A stretch of DNA of 64,000 nucleotides. Source: Nocardioides oceani (lineage in GTDB: Bacteria; Actinomycetota; Actinomycetes; Propionibacteriales; Nocardioidaceae). A program made the translations under genes and the position numbers. Below, piece by piece: positions 53,981 through 63,268 of this stretch. Position 1 is the stretch's first letter; each line of letters opens with the position of its first letter. Location of the stretch: contig NZ_JAUHJQ010000008.1 of the NCBI RefSeq assembly GCF_030412965.1, forward strand, positions 62,001 through 126,000, read 5' to 3'. The notes under the pieces are model-generated. The model was not told the DNA's origin, did no database searches, and saw only the letters and a program-made list of their open reading frames with translations.

Positions 53981-56256
53981 CGCGCCTCCTCGGCGGCGGC
54001 GACGGGCGGGGCGGGCAGCGACGGGGTGTCCAGCTGCGCCCGCCACTGGGCGAGGCACGCCACCACGACACAGGTCACGAGGACGCCGGCGGCCAGGGCC
54101 GCGACCGCCGGGAGGGCCGGGGGCCGCCGGTCGCCCGTCGGTACAGCCGCCGGGAGGAGCGCGATGGCGCCGGTGACGAGCGCGAGCAGGACGGTCCCGG
54201 CGACCGGCTCGACGCCGACCAGGGCACCGACCGCTCCGAGGGCCATGAGGACGGGCAGCGAGACCAGCAGCGCCGTCGGCGTCGCCACGAGCGTCTGCAG
54301 GCGCGAGCGGCCGAGCAGGACGACCGCCAGCAGGGCGAGGCCCGCGAGCGCGAGCTGTCCGGGTCGCGCGTCGCCGGGCAGCACCGGGTCGGGCCGGTCG
54401 GTGAACACCTGGCGCTCGCCGGTGAGCGCGCGGACGTCGTACACCCGGACCGGCCCGTCCAGGACCAGGTCGACGCCCGGGACGTCGGCGAACTTGCCGA
54501 GCTGCTCGGCGTCGAGGACGGCCGCCTGCTCGCCCCAGCCCTGGCTGCCCTCGAACCAGGAGCCCGAGCGGACGCGCTGGCCGGTGATCCGGGTGTCCAC
54601 GGCGACGAAGTCCACGTCGCCGTCGCGGATGATCGCCAACGAGCGGTCGTCGACCTCGCGGGCGAGGAAGAGCTCGGTCACGTTGACCGCGTCGCCGGTG
54701 CCGGGCGAGGAGGTCACCGGCTCGACGGGGGCGAAGTTCGGCAGGACGCGACCCAGCGTGGTGTCGGTCGCGATCCGCGAGCCGGCCGGCAGGTGGCGGC
54801 CCGCCCAGCGCGCGACCTCGACGGTGGTCGCGTCGACGGAGCGCTGCTCCGCGCCGGGCAGGTAGCCACCGGGGACGCGCTGCCAGTCCGGGCCGCTGCC
54901 GAGCATCGTCCCGCCGAGCACGAGGAGCACGACGGCCGGCACGCCCAGCCGGCCGACCTCGCGCAGGCGGGGCACCAGCCACGCGCCCACGACGAGCGCC
55001 ATCGCCATCGTCACGAACGTCGAGGCGCGGTCGGCGACCTCGCCGGCGGCCGGGGAGAGGCGGGCGACGAGGAGACCGGGGTACGCCGCGGCGAGCACCA
55101 GCGGCAGCAGCCGCGCCCGCGAGCGACCGACACCACGGCCGCGCCACGCGGCGTACGCCGCCGGGACGAGCAGGAGGCACCACAGCACCATGGAGCCGGC
55201 CATCACGCCGACCTCCCAGGCGGGCGCCGGGGCGCCGCCGCCGTCGGCGCCGACCGAGCGGCCGCCCCCGTCGAGCGCGAGGAGCCGGGCGAGCTCGGTG
55301 CCGGCGTTGTCGAAGATCGGGCCGAGGTAGCGGACGAGCAGCGGGGCGACGATCGCCGCCCAGGCCGCGGCGACCACCGTCGCGACCTCGGCGGCGACCA
55401 GCGTCCGGCGGGCGCGGAGCTGCTCGCCGCCGAGGCGGAACAGCAGGGCGAGCAGCCACAGCGCGCCGAGGGTGAGCCAGCTGGTCAGGTGGTGGGTGAC
55501 CGCCAGCGCGGCGAGGCAGACCTGTGCGGCGACCATCGGCCGCCAGGGCCGGGTCTCGGCGGGGTCGCAGGCGCGGGCGAGGAAGAGCAGGGCGGCCGCG
55601 AGCATCGCGATCGCGACGGTCTGGTAGCTGAACTGGGCGTTGAAGAAGTAGAACTGCGCGCTGGCCATGTAGAGCAGCACCACCAGGCCGGCCACCCGAG
55701 CCGAGCGGGTCACGGTCGCGGCGAGGAGGAACAGCGCCACGACCAGCGTGACCCGGGCGAGGACGACCACGACCACCTGGCAGGCCACGAGCGGCAGCCC
55801 GCTCACCCAGTGCACGGCGACGGCCGCCAGCTCCAGGCCCGGGTAGTGCGGGCTGACCGGGAGCATGGAGTTCTGCGCGAACAGCCCGGCGCCGTCGGCC
55901 AGCGTGACGAGCGTCGTGACGTGGAGCGTCTCGTCGAAGCGGGTCGCGAGCAGCGGACTGGTGAGGAACCAGGAGAGGTAGAGCAGGAGCGAGCAGGCCA
56001 CCGCGGCGACCAGACGCTGCGGGCCGGTGAGCCGCTCGCCGAGCAGCACGACGGCGTACGGCGCGACCAGGCCGACGAAGCCGACGTACCAGCCCACGGT
56101 CGCGGTCGTCTCGTGGCCGGCCCACCCGGCGACGTACCCCAGCACCTGGACGAGCAGTGCGAGGGACGCGACCAGCGTCGCGACGGCGACGGGGTGGGCC
56201 GTGCGGCGGGCCGGCGACGCCGCGGCGACGGCCGGCCGCTCGAGCAGCGTGGTCAT
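53977..56256 (-). CDS. Large multipass membrane protein of the polysaccharide operon
   Basis: A 759-aa protein from ATG 56256 (MTTLLERPAVAAASP), coupled at both ends by 4-bp overlaps. About 13 or more helices in the first 470 residues and a further cluster near 655-735; between them (about 480-650) a soluble domain with LPAGSRIATDTTLGRVLPNF and VDFVAVDTRITGQRV. The layout matches GT-C-type or Wzy-type membrane proteins of actinobacterial exopolysaccharide loci. No specific family motif was recognised. It is the best candidate for the polymerase of this cluster, since no other Wzy-like gene is present. Confidence 0.7.
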   Translation of the reverse strand: MTTLLERPAVAAASPARRTAHPVAVATLVASLALLVQVLGYVAGWAGHETTATVGWYVGFVGLVAPYAVVLLGERLTGPQRLVAAVACSLLLYLSWFLTSPLLATRFDETLHVTTLVTLADGAGLFAQNSMLPVSPHYPGLELAAVAVHWVSGLPLVACQVVVVVLARVTLVVALFLLAATVTRSARVAGLVVLLYMASAQFYFFNAQFSYQTVAIAMLAAALLFLARACDPAETRPWRPMVAAQVCLAALAVTHHLTSWLTLGALWLLALLFRLGGEQLRARRTLVAAEVATVVAAAWAAIVAPLLVRYLGPIFDNAGTELARLLALDGGGRSVGADGGGAPAPAWEVGVMAGSMVLWCLLLVPAAYAAWRGRGVGRSRARLLPLVLAAAYPGLLVARLSPAAGEVADRASTFVTMAMALVVGAWLVPRLREVGRLGVPAVVLLVLGGTMLGSGPDWQRVPGGYLPGAEQRSVDATTVEVARWAGRHLPAGSRIATDTTLGRVLPNFAPVEPVTSSPGTGDAVNVTELFLAREVDDRSLAIIRDGDVDFVAVDTRITGQRVRSGSWFEGSQGWGEQAAVLDAEQLGKFADVPGVDLVLDGPVRVYDVRALTGERQVFTDRPDPVLPGDARPGQLALAGLALLAVVLLGRSRLQTLVATPTALLVSLPVLMALGAVGALVGVEPVAGTVLLALVTGAIALLPAAVPTGDRRPPALPAVAALAAGVLVTCVVVACLAQWRAQLDTPSLPAPPVAAAEEAR

Positions 56257-57398
56257 CCCGCCGCCACGACGACGGCCCGGCCCTCGCGCGCCAGCGCCGT
56301 GTCGTAGACGTCGACGAGCCCGTCGACGCAGTCCTCCCACGTCGGCAGGGCCGACGCCGGCGGCTGCACCGGGTCGGCCAGCTGCGCAGCGATCGCGGCT
56401 GCCGTCGTCGCGGCGTCCGCGTCGGGCTCCACGGCGCGCGCCCAGCCGGCCTCGGCCAGCTCGGTCAGCCCCGAGGTGCGGCTGACCACGACCGGCCGTC
56501 CGGCGGCCAGCGCCTCCATCACCGCGACGGGGTGCGCCTCGTAGTCGCTCAGCAGGACCACCACGCCGGCGCCCGCGAGGGTCGCGGCCATCGCGGCACG
56601 GTCGGTCGGCGGGACGAAGCGGATGGTCACCCGGTCTGCCACGCCGAGCTCCGCAGCGAGGGCACGCAGCTCGGGCTCGTAGGGACCGGAGCCGAGGATC
56701 TCCAGCCTCGCCCCGGGCCGGCGCTCGAGCAGGTGAGGCAGCGCCGCGACCGCTCGGTGGTGCCCCTTGTAGCGCTCCAACCGCCCCACGCTGAGCACGA
56801 GGTCCGGGTCGGGCACGGGCGCCGAGGCCACCGGCGGCAGCGTCCCGCCGTTGCGCACGAGGCGGACCCGCCCCGGCTCCCCCAGCACGTCGTCGAAGCG
56901 CCGAGCCTCGAACACCGAGACCCCTACCAGCGTCGCCGCGCGCCGCAGCAGCGGTGCGAGCAGCCGGAACTGCAGCCCGCGCGAGCGCTCGCGCAGGGCG
57001 CTGGACGACCCGCCGGTGTGGAAGGTCAGGACGTACGGCGCCCGCCGGGCGAGGGCGGCCAGCATCGCGAGCGGCGGCACCAGCGTGTGCACCCCCTGGA
57101 CGTGCACCAGGTCGTGCCGGCCCCGCAGGACCGCCCAGGCCAGGCCCGGGCTGAGGTACCAGTCACGCTCGCGCGGCCACGCCCGGAAGCGGCGTACGAC
57201 GTAGCCGCCCGCTCCCCCGACGCGCTCGACGCGCGGCAGGCGACCGCTGCGGTCGGTGGTCAGCACCTCGACCTCGATGCCGCGGCCGGCCAGCCTGCCG
57301 GCCACCTCGCCGACGTGGGCCTCGATCCCGCCGATCTCCGGCCGGCACCGCGCCGCCACCATCCCGACCCGCGTCGCGCCACGAGTCGGCCGGGTCAT
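56253..57398 (-). CDS. Glycosyltransferase family 4-type protein
   Basis: A 381-aa protein from ATG 57398. GT-B fold: VGMVAARCRPEIGGIEAHVGEVA at the N-terminus, LVLSVGRLERYKGHHRAVAAL for the donor domain, and SDYEAHPVAVMEALAAGRPVVV with the E-x7-E motif. This is a retaining hexosyltransferase type acting on nucleotide sugars. Overlaps the GT2 upstream and the membrane protein downstream by 4 bp each. Confidence 0.9.
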   Translation of the reverse strand: MTRPTRGATRVGMVAARCRPEIGGIEAHVGEVAGRLAGRGIEVEVLTTDRSGRLPRVERVGGAGGYVVRRFRAWPRERDWYLSPGLAWAVLRGRHDLVHVQGVHTLVPPLAMLAALARRAPYVLTFHTGGSSSALRERSRGLQFRLLAPLLRRAATLVGVSVFEARRFDDVLGEPGRVRLVRNGGTLPPVASAPVPDPDLVLSVGRLERYKGHHRAVAALPHLLERRPGARLEILGSGPYEPELRALAAELGVADRVTIRFVPPTDRAAMAATLAGAGVVVLLSDYEAHPVAVMEALAAGRPVVVSRTSGLTELAEAGWARAVEPDADAATTAAAIAAQLADPVQPPASALPTWEDCVDGLVDVYDTALAREGRAVVVAAG

Positions 57399-58270
57399 GA
57401 CGCGACCCGGACCCTGCGTCGGGCCAGCCCCGAGGCGCCTGCCGAGCCTGCCTCCGTCCGGACGGCCAGCGGCAGCTGCGGGTGCAGCTCCTGCATGGCG
57501 CGCGCCCGGCGGCGCTCGGCGCGGGCGGTGCGGAGCACGCGCAGGCCGTCGGAGACGGCGTGCAGGTTGCTCTCCCCGAAGATCCGCAGCCGCTCGACGC
57601 TCGGGACCTCGGTGATCCGGGCGCCGGCCGCGGCGAAGCGGCAGTTGATGAGCGTCTCGATCTCGAACCCGTCGCCCCACAGCATCCGGCCGTCGGGGCG
57701 GCCCGGCAGCTCGGGGTCCGGCAGGTCGAGCAGCGGCAGCAGGTCGGCCCAGAAGGCGTTGTAGCCGTAGCAGAGGTCGCTGAACCGCGTCCCGAAGCCC
57801 TGGTTGACCACGCCGTTGAGGAACTTGTTGCCGGCCCGCCGGACCGGCGTGATGTCGGCGCTCCCGCCGCCGGGGCAGAACCGACTGCCCTTGGCGAAGT
57901 CGGCCCCCGCGACCAGCGCGTCGACGAAGCGCGGGATCTCGGCCGGGTCGGCGCTCCCGTCGGCGTCGAACATCACCACCACGTCACCGGTGACGGCGCC
58001 GAACCCCACGGCCAGCGCGTTGCCCTTCCCCCGCCGGGTCTGGGTCAGCACCGTGATCCCCGGCAACGCCTCCTTGGCGGCCGCGACGGTCCCGTCCAGC
58101 GAACCGCCGTCCACGAGGATCACCTCGTGCACCTCGGGCAGCTCCGGCAGGACGACCGCCAGGTTGCGTGCCTCGTTCAGGGCCGGCACGACCACGCTGA
58201 TGCGCGGGTCGGACGGCCGGTGGAGCTTCTCGTCGGGACGTACGCCTCGCGGGCGTGCAGCATCAGACAT
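57395..58270 (-). CDS. Polyprenyl-phosphate sugar-type glycosyltransferase (family 2)
   Basis: A 291-aa protein with ATG start. It has the GT-A core ISVVVPALNEARNLAVVLPEL, VDGGSLDGTV, the DxD in VVMFDADGSADP, GSRFCPGGGSADITP and GFEIETLINCRFAAAG. The sequence is like DPM1/dolichyl-phosphate sugar synthases, which charge the lipid carrier. No C-terminal helices. First gene of the operon, so it may start assembly on the lipid. Upstream about 80-100 bp hold the likely promoter. Confidence 0.87.
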   Translation of the reverse strand: MSDAARPRGVRPDEKLHRPSDPRISVVVPALNEARNLAVVLPELPEVHEVILVDGGSLDGTVAAAKEALPGITVLTQTRRGKGNALAVGFGAVTGDVVVMFDADGSADPAEIPRFVDALVAGADFAKGSRFCPGGGSADITPVRRAGNKFLNGVVNQGFGTRFSDLCYGYNAFWADLLPLLDLPDPELPGRPDGRMLWGDGFEIETLINCRFAAAGARITEVPSVERLRIFGESNLHAVSDGLRVLRTARAERRRARAMQELHPQLPLAVRTEAGSAGASGLARRRVRVAS

Positions 58271-58341
58271 GTTCCGTGAACCCCCCAGTTCAGTAGCTGC
58301 GCACCACCCCCATCGGGCACGCAGCGCGCACGGGCTAGTGC

Positions 58342-58365
58342 GGCATAGTCACAACGGGCTATGCC
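58342..58365. promoter_or_regulatory. Inverted repeat upstream of the polysaccharide operon
   Basis: GGCATAG at 58342-58348 and CTATGCC at 58359-58365, 10-bp spacer. It lies about 72-95 bp before the first gene of the operon on the minus strand and could be an activator or repressor site. Confidence 0.42.
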
Positions 58366-58605
58366 CCACATGGTCACGGCCGACACCCCCGAGGTGACCA
58401 GGCCCACGTCGGCGCACCCCGTCCGCGCGTCCGTCCCACCCATCGGGGCCGCCGACACGGACCACGGGACCCGTGCCCCCGGCCGCCGCCGCGCCGGAGG
58501 CCCAGCGCCAGGACGGGTACGCCGCGCAGGTCGGGGCCGGAGGCGGACGGCGGGCGGGCAGGCCCGGTCGTGGTCGGGTCCGGCGGGCCGGAGCGAGGAA
58601 CGAGC

Positions 58606-58833
58606 GGCGTCCCCGAGGCCGCAGCTCGACTCAAGGGGTTTCGACACGCTCGCTGGCGCTCGCTGCTCAACCAGCGGTGGGTCCTGGCGGCCTTCGCTGC
58701 TCCACCAGCGGGACGCGATGGCGTCCCCGAGGCCGCAGCTCGACTCACGGGGTTTCGACACGCTCGCTGGCGCTCGCTGCTCAACCAGCGGTGGGTCCTG
58801 GCGGCCTTCGCTGCTCGACCAGCGGGCGGAGCG
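58606..58833. repeat. 114-bp tandem repeat, two copies
   Basis: A 114-bp unit starts at 58606 and again at 58720 (GGCGTCCCCGAGGCCGCAGC ...), with only a few differences between copies. Each contains GGTTTCGACACGCTCGCTGG and CGCTCGCTGCTCAACCAGCG, a motif set that turns up as dispersed intergenic repeats in actinobacterial genomes. Ends at the 3' side of ctaB. Confidence 0.85.
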
Positions 58834-58870
58834 GGCCGGGCGGCCTCCACTGCTCGACCAGCGCGGGGCG

Positions 58871-59827
58871 CTAGCGCGAGAGCAGCGGATCGAGCGCGAC
58901 GGCGACGAACAGCAGGGAGAGGTAGAGGTTCGAGGAGTGGAACAGCCGCATCGGCTGGATCACCGCGAGGTCCTCGGTGCCGCGCGCCCGGGCGTGCATC
59001 CGGTGCGCCTCGAGGAGGAACACCGCGCCGAGCACCCCGGCGGCGACCGGGTAGGCCGGGCCGGTGTCGGCGACCGGCCACAGCACCAGCGAGGTGGCGA
59101 CCATGACCCAGCTGTAGACGACGATCTGCCGGCCGACCTCGTGGGCCGGCTTGACCACCGGCAGCATCGGCACGTCGACGTTCGCGTAGTCCTCGCGGTA
59201 ACGCAGCGCGAGCGCCCAGGTGTGCGGCGGCGTCCAGAAGAAGACGACCAGGAACAGCACGACCGGCACCCACGACAGCTCGCCGGTGACGGCGGTCCAG
59301 CCGATCAGCGCCGGGAAGCAGCCCGCGAGCCCGCCCCAGACGATGTTCTGGGTCGTGCGCCGCTTGAGCAGCATCGTGTAGACGAAGACGTAGAACGCGT
59401 TGGCGCCCAGCGAGAGGCCGGCCGAGAGCCAGTTGACCCAGACGCCGAGGATCACCGTGGAGAGCACCGCGAGCACGGCGCCGAAGACCAGCGCGGCCGC
59501 CGGCGACACGATGTGCCGCGGGAGCGCCCGCCGGCGCGTGCGCCGCATCTGCTCGTCGATGTCGCGGTCGTAGACGCAGTTGAACACCGAGGCCGACCCG
59601 GCGGAGAACGTCCCACCGACGACCGTGGCGAGCACCAGGCCGAGCTCCGGCACGCCCCGGTCGGCGAAGAACATCACCGGCACGGTCGTGAGCAGGAGCA
59701 GCTCGATGACGCGGGGCTTGGTGAGCCCGACGTACGCCGCGACGACATCGCGCAGGCTCGCCCGCGGGGTCGGCTCGCCGGACTCGTTCCGCTCGGCGGC
59801 GGTGGCCGACTGGCCGACGTGGGTCAC
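58871..59827 (-). CDS. ctaB: Protoheme IX farnesyltransferase (heme O synthase) CtaB
   Basis: A 318-aa protein with GTG start and a short polar N-terminus. About nine helices. Prenyltransferase Asp motifs are present: NCVYDRDIDEQMRRTRRRAL (N-x3-D-x3-D) and REDYANVDVPMLPVV, with FFWTPPHTWALALRYR between. It adds farnesyl to heme B to give heme O, the substrate of CtaA. The -10-like TAGACT is at the complement of 59867-59872 and so the leader is about 35 nt. Divergent from tkt. Length is normal. Confidence 0.94.
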   Translation of the reverse strand: MTHVGQSATAAERNESGEPTPRASLRDVVAAYVGLTKPRVIELLLLTTVPVMFFADRGVPELGLVLATVVGGTFSAGSASVFNCVYDRDIDEQMRRTRRRALPRHIVSPAAALVFGAVLAVLSTVILGVWVNWLSAGLSLGANAFYVFVYTMLLKRRTTQNIVWGGLAGCFPALIGWTAVTGELSWVPVVLFLVVFFWTPPHTWALALRYREDYANVDVPMLPVVKPAHEVGRQIVVYSWVMVATSLVLWPVADTGPAYPVAAGVLGAVFLLEAHRMHARARGTEDLAVIQPMRLFHSSNLYLSLLFVAVALDPLLSR

Positions 59828-59866
59828 GGGTTCCTCGGATGGGATCGGGAGCGTGGAGCGGGTGTG

Positions 59867-59872
59867 AGTCTA
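59867..59872 (-). promoter_or_regulatory. -10 box of ctaB
   Basis: TAGACT on the minus strand, about 40 nt before the ctaB start; part of a 132-bp divergent promoter region with tkt. Confidence 0.45.
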
Positions 59873-59886
59873 GACCCCGGTGTCAG

Positions 59887-59892
59887 TAGGCT
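59887..59892 (+). promoter_or_regulatory. -10 box of tkt
   Basis: TAGGCT, about 67 nt before the tkt GTG, with GAAAGG (59948-59953) as ribosome binding site. The two -10 boxes (ctaB and tkt) are 14 bp apart in opposite directions, so expression may be mutually affected. Confidence 0.4.
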
Positions 59893-59959
59893 CGGAAACG
59901 CCCGAGCCCGATCGCTCCTCCGGTGTGAGCGGTCTCTCCCACCCCTTGAAAGGTTCCTC

Positions 59960-62062
59960 GTGACGACTGTGCCCGACCTCGAGTGGAGCGACCTCGACGA
60001 CAAGGCGGTGGACACGGCCCGGGTCCTGGCGATGGACGCGGTCCAGCGCGTGGGCAACGGGCACCCAGGGACGGCCATGAGCCTCGCCCCGGTCGCCTAC
60101 CTGCTGTTCCAGAAGGTGATGCGGCACGACCCGGCCGACCCGACGTGGATCTCCCGCGACCGGTTCGTCCTCTCGTGCGGCCACTCCAGCATCACGCTCT
60201 ACACGCAGCTCTTCCTCGGCGGCTTCGGCCTGGAGCTCGAGGACATCAAGGCGCTGCGCACGTGGGGCTCCAAGACCCCCGGCCACCCCGAGCTCGGGCA
60301 CACCGCCGGCGTCGAGGTGACGACCGGCCCGCTGGGCCAGGGCGTCGCCAACGCCGTCGGCATGGCCATGTCGGCCCGCCGCGTGCACGGCCTGCTCGAC
60401 CCCGACGCGGCCCCCGGTGAGAGCCTCTTCGACCACCACGTCTACGCCCTGTGCTCCGACGGCGACCTCCAGGAGGGCGTGAGCGGCGAGGCGTCCTCGA
60501 TCGCCGGGACCCAGCAGCTGGGCAACCTGACGGTCGTCTACGACCGCAACCGGATCTCGATCGAGGGCGACACCGACGTCGCGTTCACCGAGGACGTCGC
60601 CCAGCGCTACGAGGCGTACGGCTGGCACGTCCAGACCGTCGACTGGACCAACGGCGGCGAGGAGTACCGCGAGGACGTCCCGGCCCTGCACGCGGCGATC
60701 GTCGCCGCGGGCGAGGTCACCGACCGCCCGTCGCTCATCGTGCTCGACACCGTCATCGCGTGGCCGGCGCCGAACGCCCAGGGCACCGAGAAGGCCCACG
60801 GCAGCGCGCTCGGCGACGAGGAGGTCGCCGCGACCAAGGAGATCCTCGGCTGGGACCCCGAGCAGCGCTTCCAGGTGCCGCCGGAGGTCCTCGAGCACAC
60901 CCGCGCCCTGCGCACCCGCGGGTCCGGCTGGGGCAAGGAGTGGGACGAGCGGTACGCCGCGTGGGCGGCCGCCAACCCCGAGGGCGAGAAGCTCCTGCAC
61001 CGCCTGAAGGCGCGCGAGCTGCCCGAGGGCCTCGCCGACGTGGTGCCGACCTTCGAGGCCGACGCCAAGGGCGTGGCCACCCGGTCGGCGTCCGGCAAGG
61101 TCATCAACGCGCTGGCGCCGGTGCTGCCCGAGCTGTGGGGCGGCTCGGCCGACCTCGCCGGCTCGAACAACACCACCATCGAGTCGGCGCCCTCCTTCAT
61201 CCCCGAGGGCCGCAGCACCCGCGACTGGACCGGTGACCCCTACCAGGGCCGCGTGCTGCACTTCGGCATCCGCGAGCACGGGATGGGCGCGATCATGAAC
61301 GGCATCGCGGCCGACAAGCTCACGCGCGTCTTCGGCGGCACGTTCCTCACGTTCTCCGACTACATGCGCGGCTCGGTCCGCGTCGCGGCGCTGAGCCAGC
61401 TGCCGGTGACCTACGTGTGGACCCACGACTCGATCGGTCTCGGCGAGGACGGCCCGACCCACCAGCCGATCGAGCACCTGGCGGCGCTCCGCGCGATGCC
61501 GGGCCTCGACGTCGTCCGCCCGGCGGACGCCAACGAGACCGCCGCCGTGTGGCTCGAGGTCCTGCGCCACGTCGACCGCCCGGCCGCCCTGGCGCTCACC
61601 CGCCAGAACGTCCCGGTCTTCCCGCGGGGCACCGACGGCTTCGCCACCACCGACGACGTCGCCAAGGGCGCCTACGTGCTGGTCGACGCCGAGAGCGGCG
61701 ACCCCGACGTCATCCTCATGGGCACCGGGTCGGAGGTGCAGCTGGCCGTCGAGGCCCGCGAGCTGCTCGCCGCCGACGGCATCGCCGCGCGGGTCGTGTC
61801 GATGCCCTGCCTGGAGTGGTTCGAGGAGCAGTCCACGGCGTACCGCGAGACCGTGCTGCCGCCGACCGTCAAGGCGCGCGTCTCGGTCGAGGCCGGCGTC
61901 AAGCAGGGCTGGCGCGAGTACGTCGGCGACCACGGCCGGATCGTGTCGATCGACCGCTACGGCGCGTCGGCCGACTACGCCCGGATCTACCAGGAGTACG
62001 GCGTCACCGCGCGCGCCGTCGCCGACGCCGCGAAGGACAGCCTCCGCGTCGCCACCGAGTGA
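59960..62062 (+). CDS. tkt: Transketolase
   Basis: A 700-aa protein from GTG 59960 ([21 protein letters not shown]). TPP-binding motif [15 protein letters not shown] (GDG with Asn further on in YDRNRIS), catalytic His in [10 protein letters not shown] and [10 protein letters not shown], and TPP Glu in RFFGIREH-like [14 protein letters not shown]. It moves two-carbon units between ketose and aldose phosphates in the pentose phosphate pathway. Reading frame is open upstream into the repeat region, but the start is set by homology at [12 protein letters not shown] and by GAAAGG. Followed by tal. Confidence 0.96.
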   Translation: MTTVPDLEWSDLDDKAVDTARVLAMDAVQRVGNGHPGTAMSLAPVAYLLFQKVMRHDPADPTWISRDRFVLSCGHSSITLYTQLFLGGFGLELEDIKALRTWGSKTPGHPELGHTAGVEVTTGPLGQGVANAVGMAMSARRVHGLLDPDAAPGESLFDHHVYALCSDGDLQEGVSGEASSIAGTQQLGNLTVVYDRNRISIEGDTDVAFTEDVAQRYEAYGWHVQTVDWTNGGEEYREDVPALHAAIVAAGEVTDRPSLIVLDTVIAWPAPNAQGTEKAHGSALGDEEVAATKEILGWDPEQRFQVPPEVLEHTRALRTRGSGWGKEWDERYAAWAAANPEGEKLLHRLKARELPEGLADVVPTFEADAKGVATRSASGKVINALAPVLPELWGGSADLAGSNNTTIESAPSFIPEGRSTRDWTGDPYQGRVLHFGIREHGMGAIMNGIAADKLTRVFGGTFLTFSDYMRGSVRVAALSQLPVTYVWTHDSIGLGEDGPTHQPIEHLAALRAMPGLDVVRPADANETAAVWLEVLRHVDRPAALALTRQNVPVFPRGTDGFATTDDVAKGAYVLVDAESGDPDVILMGTGSEVQLAVEARELLAADGIAARVVSMPCLEWFEEQSTAYRETVLPPTVKARVSVEAGVKQGWREYVGDHGRIVSIDRYGASADYARIYQEYGVTARAVADAAKDSLRVATE

Positions 62063-62090
62063 CGCCGCCTCCCACCGCAGCACCGCAGAG

Positions 62091-62128
62091 ACCCGGGGCG
62101 CACCGGAGTGACCCGGAGCGCCCCGGGT
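62091..62128 (+). terminator. Perfect 11-bp inverted repeat between tkt and tal
   Basis: ACCCGGGGCGC (62091-62101) and GCGCCCCGGGT (62118-62128) with a 16-nt loop, in the 99-bp gap. It could be a weak terminator or attenuator reducing tal relative to tkt, or a stabiliser of tkt mRNA. No T-tract follows. Confidence 0.6.
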
Positions 62129-62161
62129 ACCGGGACCAACGACTTCTAGGAGGGACCACCA

Positions 62162-63268
62162 GTGAGTGATCGTTTGCAGGCCCTGGCTGACGCCGGCGTC
62201 TCGATCTGGCTCGACGACCTCTCGCGGGAGCGGATCGAGACCGGCAACCTCGCCGATCTCGTCTCCACCCGCTCCGTCGTCGGCGTGACCACCAACCCGA
62301 CCATCTTCGCCTCCGCCATCGCGGACGGCGAGCGGTACGACGAGCAGGTGCGGAAGCTGGTCGCCGACGGCCGCCCGGTCGACGAGGTGATCTTCGAGCT
62401 GACCACCGAGGACGTCCGCAACGCCTGCGACGTGCTGGCCCCCGTGGCCGAGCGCACCGCCGACGACGGCCGGGTCTCGATCGAGGTCGAGCCCGACCTC
62501 GCCAACGACACCGAGGGCACCATCGCCTCGGCGCGGGCGCTGTGGCAGGCCGTCGACCGGCCGAACGCCCTGATCAAGATCCCGGCGACCCTCGAGGGGC
62601 TGCCGGCGATCACCACGGCGATCGCGGAGGGGATCAGCGTGAACGTCACGCTGATCTTCAGCGAGGAGCGCTACCGCGCCGTCATGGACGCCTACCTCAC
62701 CGGCCTCGAGCAGGCGCGCGACGCCGGCCTCGACCTGTCGACCATCCGGTCGGTGGCGTCGTTCTTCGTCTCGCGCGTCGACTCCGAGGTCGACAAGCGG
62801 CTCGAGGCGGTCGGCAGCGAGATCGCCCTGGCCCTGCGGGGCAAGGCGGCGATCGCCAACGCTCTGGTGGCGTACGACGCCTTCGCCGAGGTCGTCGCGT
62901 CCGACCGTTGGCGGGCGCTCGCCGACGCCGGGGCGAACATGCAGCGACCGCTGTGGGCCTCGACCGGCGTGAAGAACCCGGACTACGACGACACGATGTA
63001 CGTCGCCGGCCTGGTCGTCGCCGACACCGTCAACACGATGCCGGAGAAGACCCTCGAGGCCTTCGCCGACCACGGCGAGGTCCGCGGAGACGTCGTGACC
63101 GGCAAGGGCGGTGAGGGCCGCGCGATCCTGGAGCGGCTGACCGAGGTCGGCGTCGACTTCGACGACGTCCTGCTCGTCCTCGAGCAGGAGGGTGTCGAGA
63201 AGTTCAAGAAGTCCTGGACCGAGCTCGTCGAGACCGTCCGGGGCCAGATGGAGAAGGTCGGCGCGTGA
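62162..63268 (+). CDS. tal: Transaldolase
   Basis: A 368-aa protein with GTG start and GGAGGG upstream. The Schiff-base lysine is Lys139 in [15 protein letters not shown]; the TIM-barrel core shows [16 protein letters not shown] (family signature), [19 protein letters not shown] and [15 protein letters not shown]. It exchanges dihydroxyacetone units between sugar phosphates. Long form as found in actinobacteria. Overlaps pgi by 4 bp (GTGA). Confidence 0.95.
   Translation: MSDRLQALADAGVSIWLDDLSRERIETGNLADLVSTRSVVGVTTNPTIFASAIADGERYDEQVRKLVADGRPVDEVIFELTTEDVRNACDVLAPVAERTADDGRVSIEVEPDLANDTEGTIASARALWQAVDRPNALIKIPATLEGLPAITTAIAEGISVNVTLIFSEERYRAVMDAYLTGLEQARDAGLDLSTIRSVASFFVSRVDSEVDKRLEAVGSEIALALRGKAAIANALVAYDAFAEVVASDRWRALADAGANMQRPLWASTGVKNPDYDDTMYVAGLVVADTVNTMPEKTLEAFADHGEVRGDVVTGKGGEGRAILERLTEVGVDFDDVLLVLEQEGVEKFKKSWTELVETVRGQMEKVGA

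Larger units (their letters stand above)
58271..58870. other. Intergenic region, promoter side of the polysaccharide operon
   Basis: About 600 bp between the first gene of the polysaccharide operon and the end of ctaB (58871). No credible gene: open frames present are low-complexity and overlap the repeats. It holds the inverted repeat GGCATAG-N10-CTATGCC (58342-58365), a probable regulatory site near the operon promoter, and the 114-bp tandem repeat (58606-58833). A short third piece of the repeat (CACTGCTCGACCAGCGCGGG) is near 58848-58867. Confidence 0.55.

Noticed and set aside
51383..54865. 1160-codon plus-strand open frame antisense to the flippase and membrane protein
   Set aside because: Low-complexity shadow with no domain pattern; the minus-strand genes have clear helices and 4-bp coupling.
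58361..59959. Upstream extension of the tkt frame by more than 500 codons
   Set aside because: It runs through tandem repeats and antisense to ctaB; the true start is at 59960 with a ribosome binding site and homology.
59870..63073. Very long open frame (over 1000 codons) on the minus strand, antisense to tkt and tal
   Set aside because: Composition is the usual Val/Gly/Arg/Asp/Leu shadow of a GC-rich gene on the other strand; transketolase and transaldolase are certain by motif.
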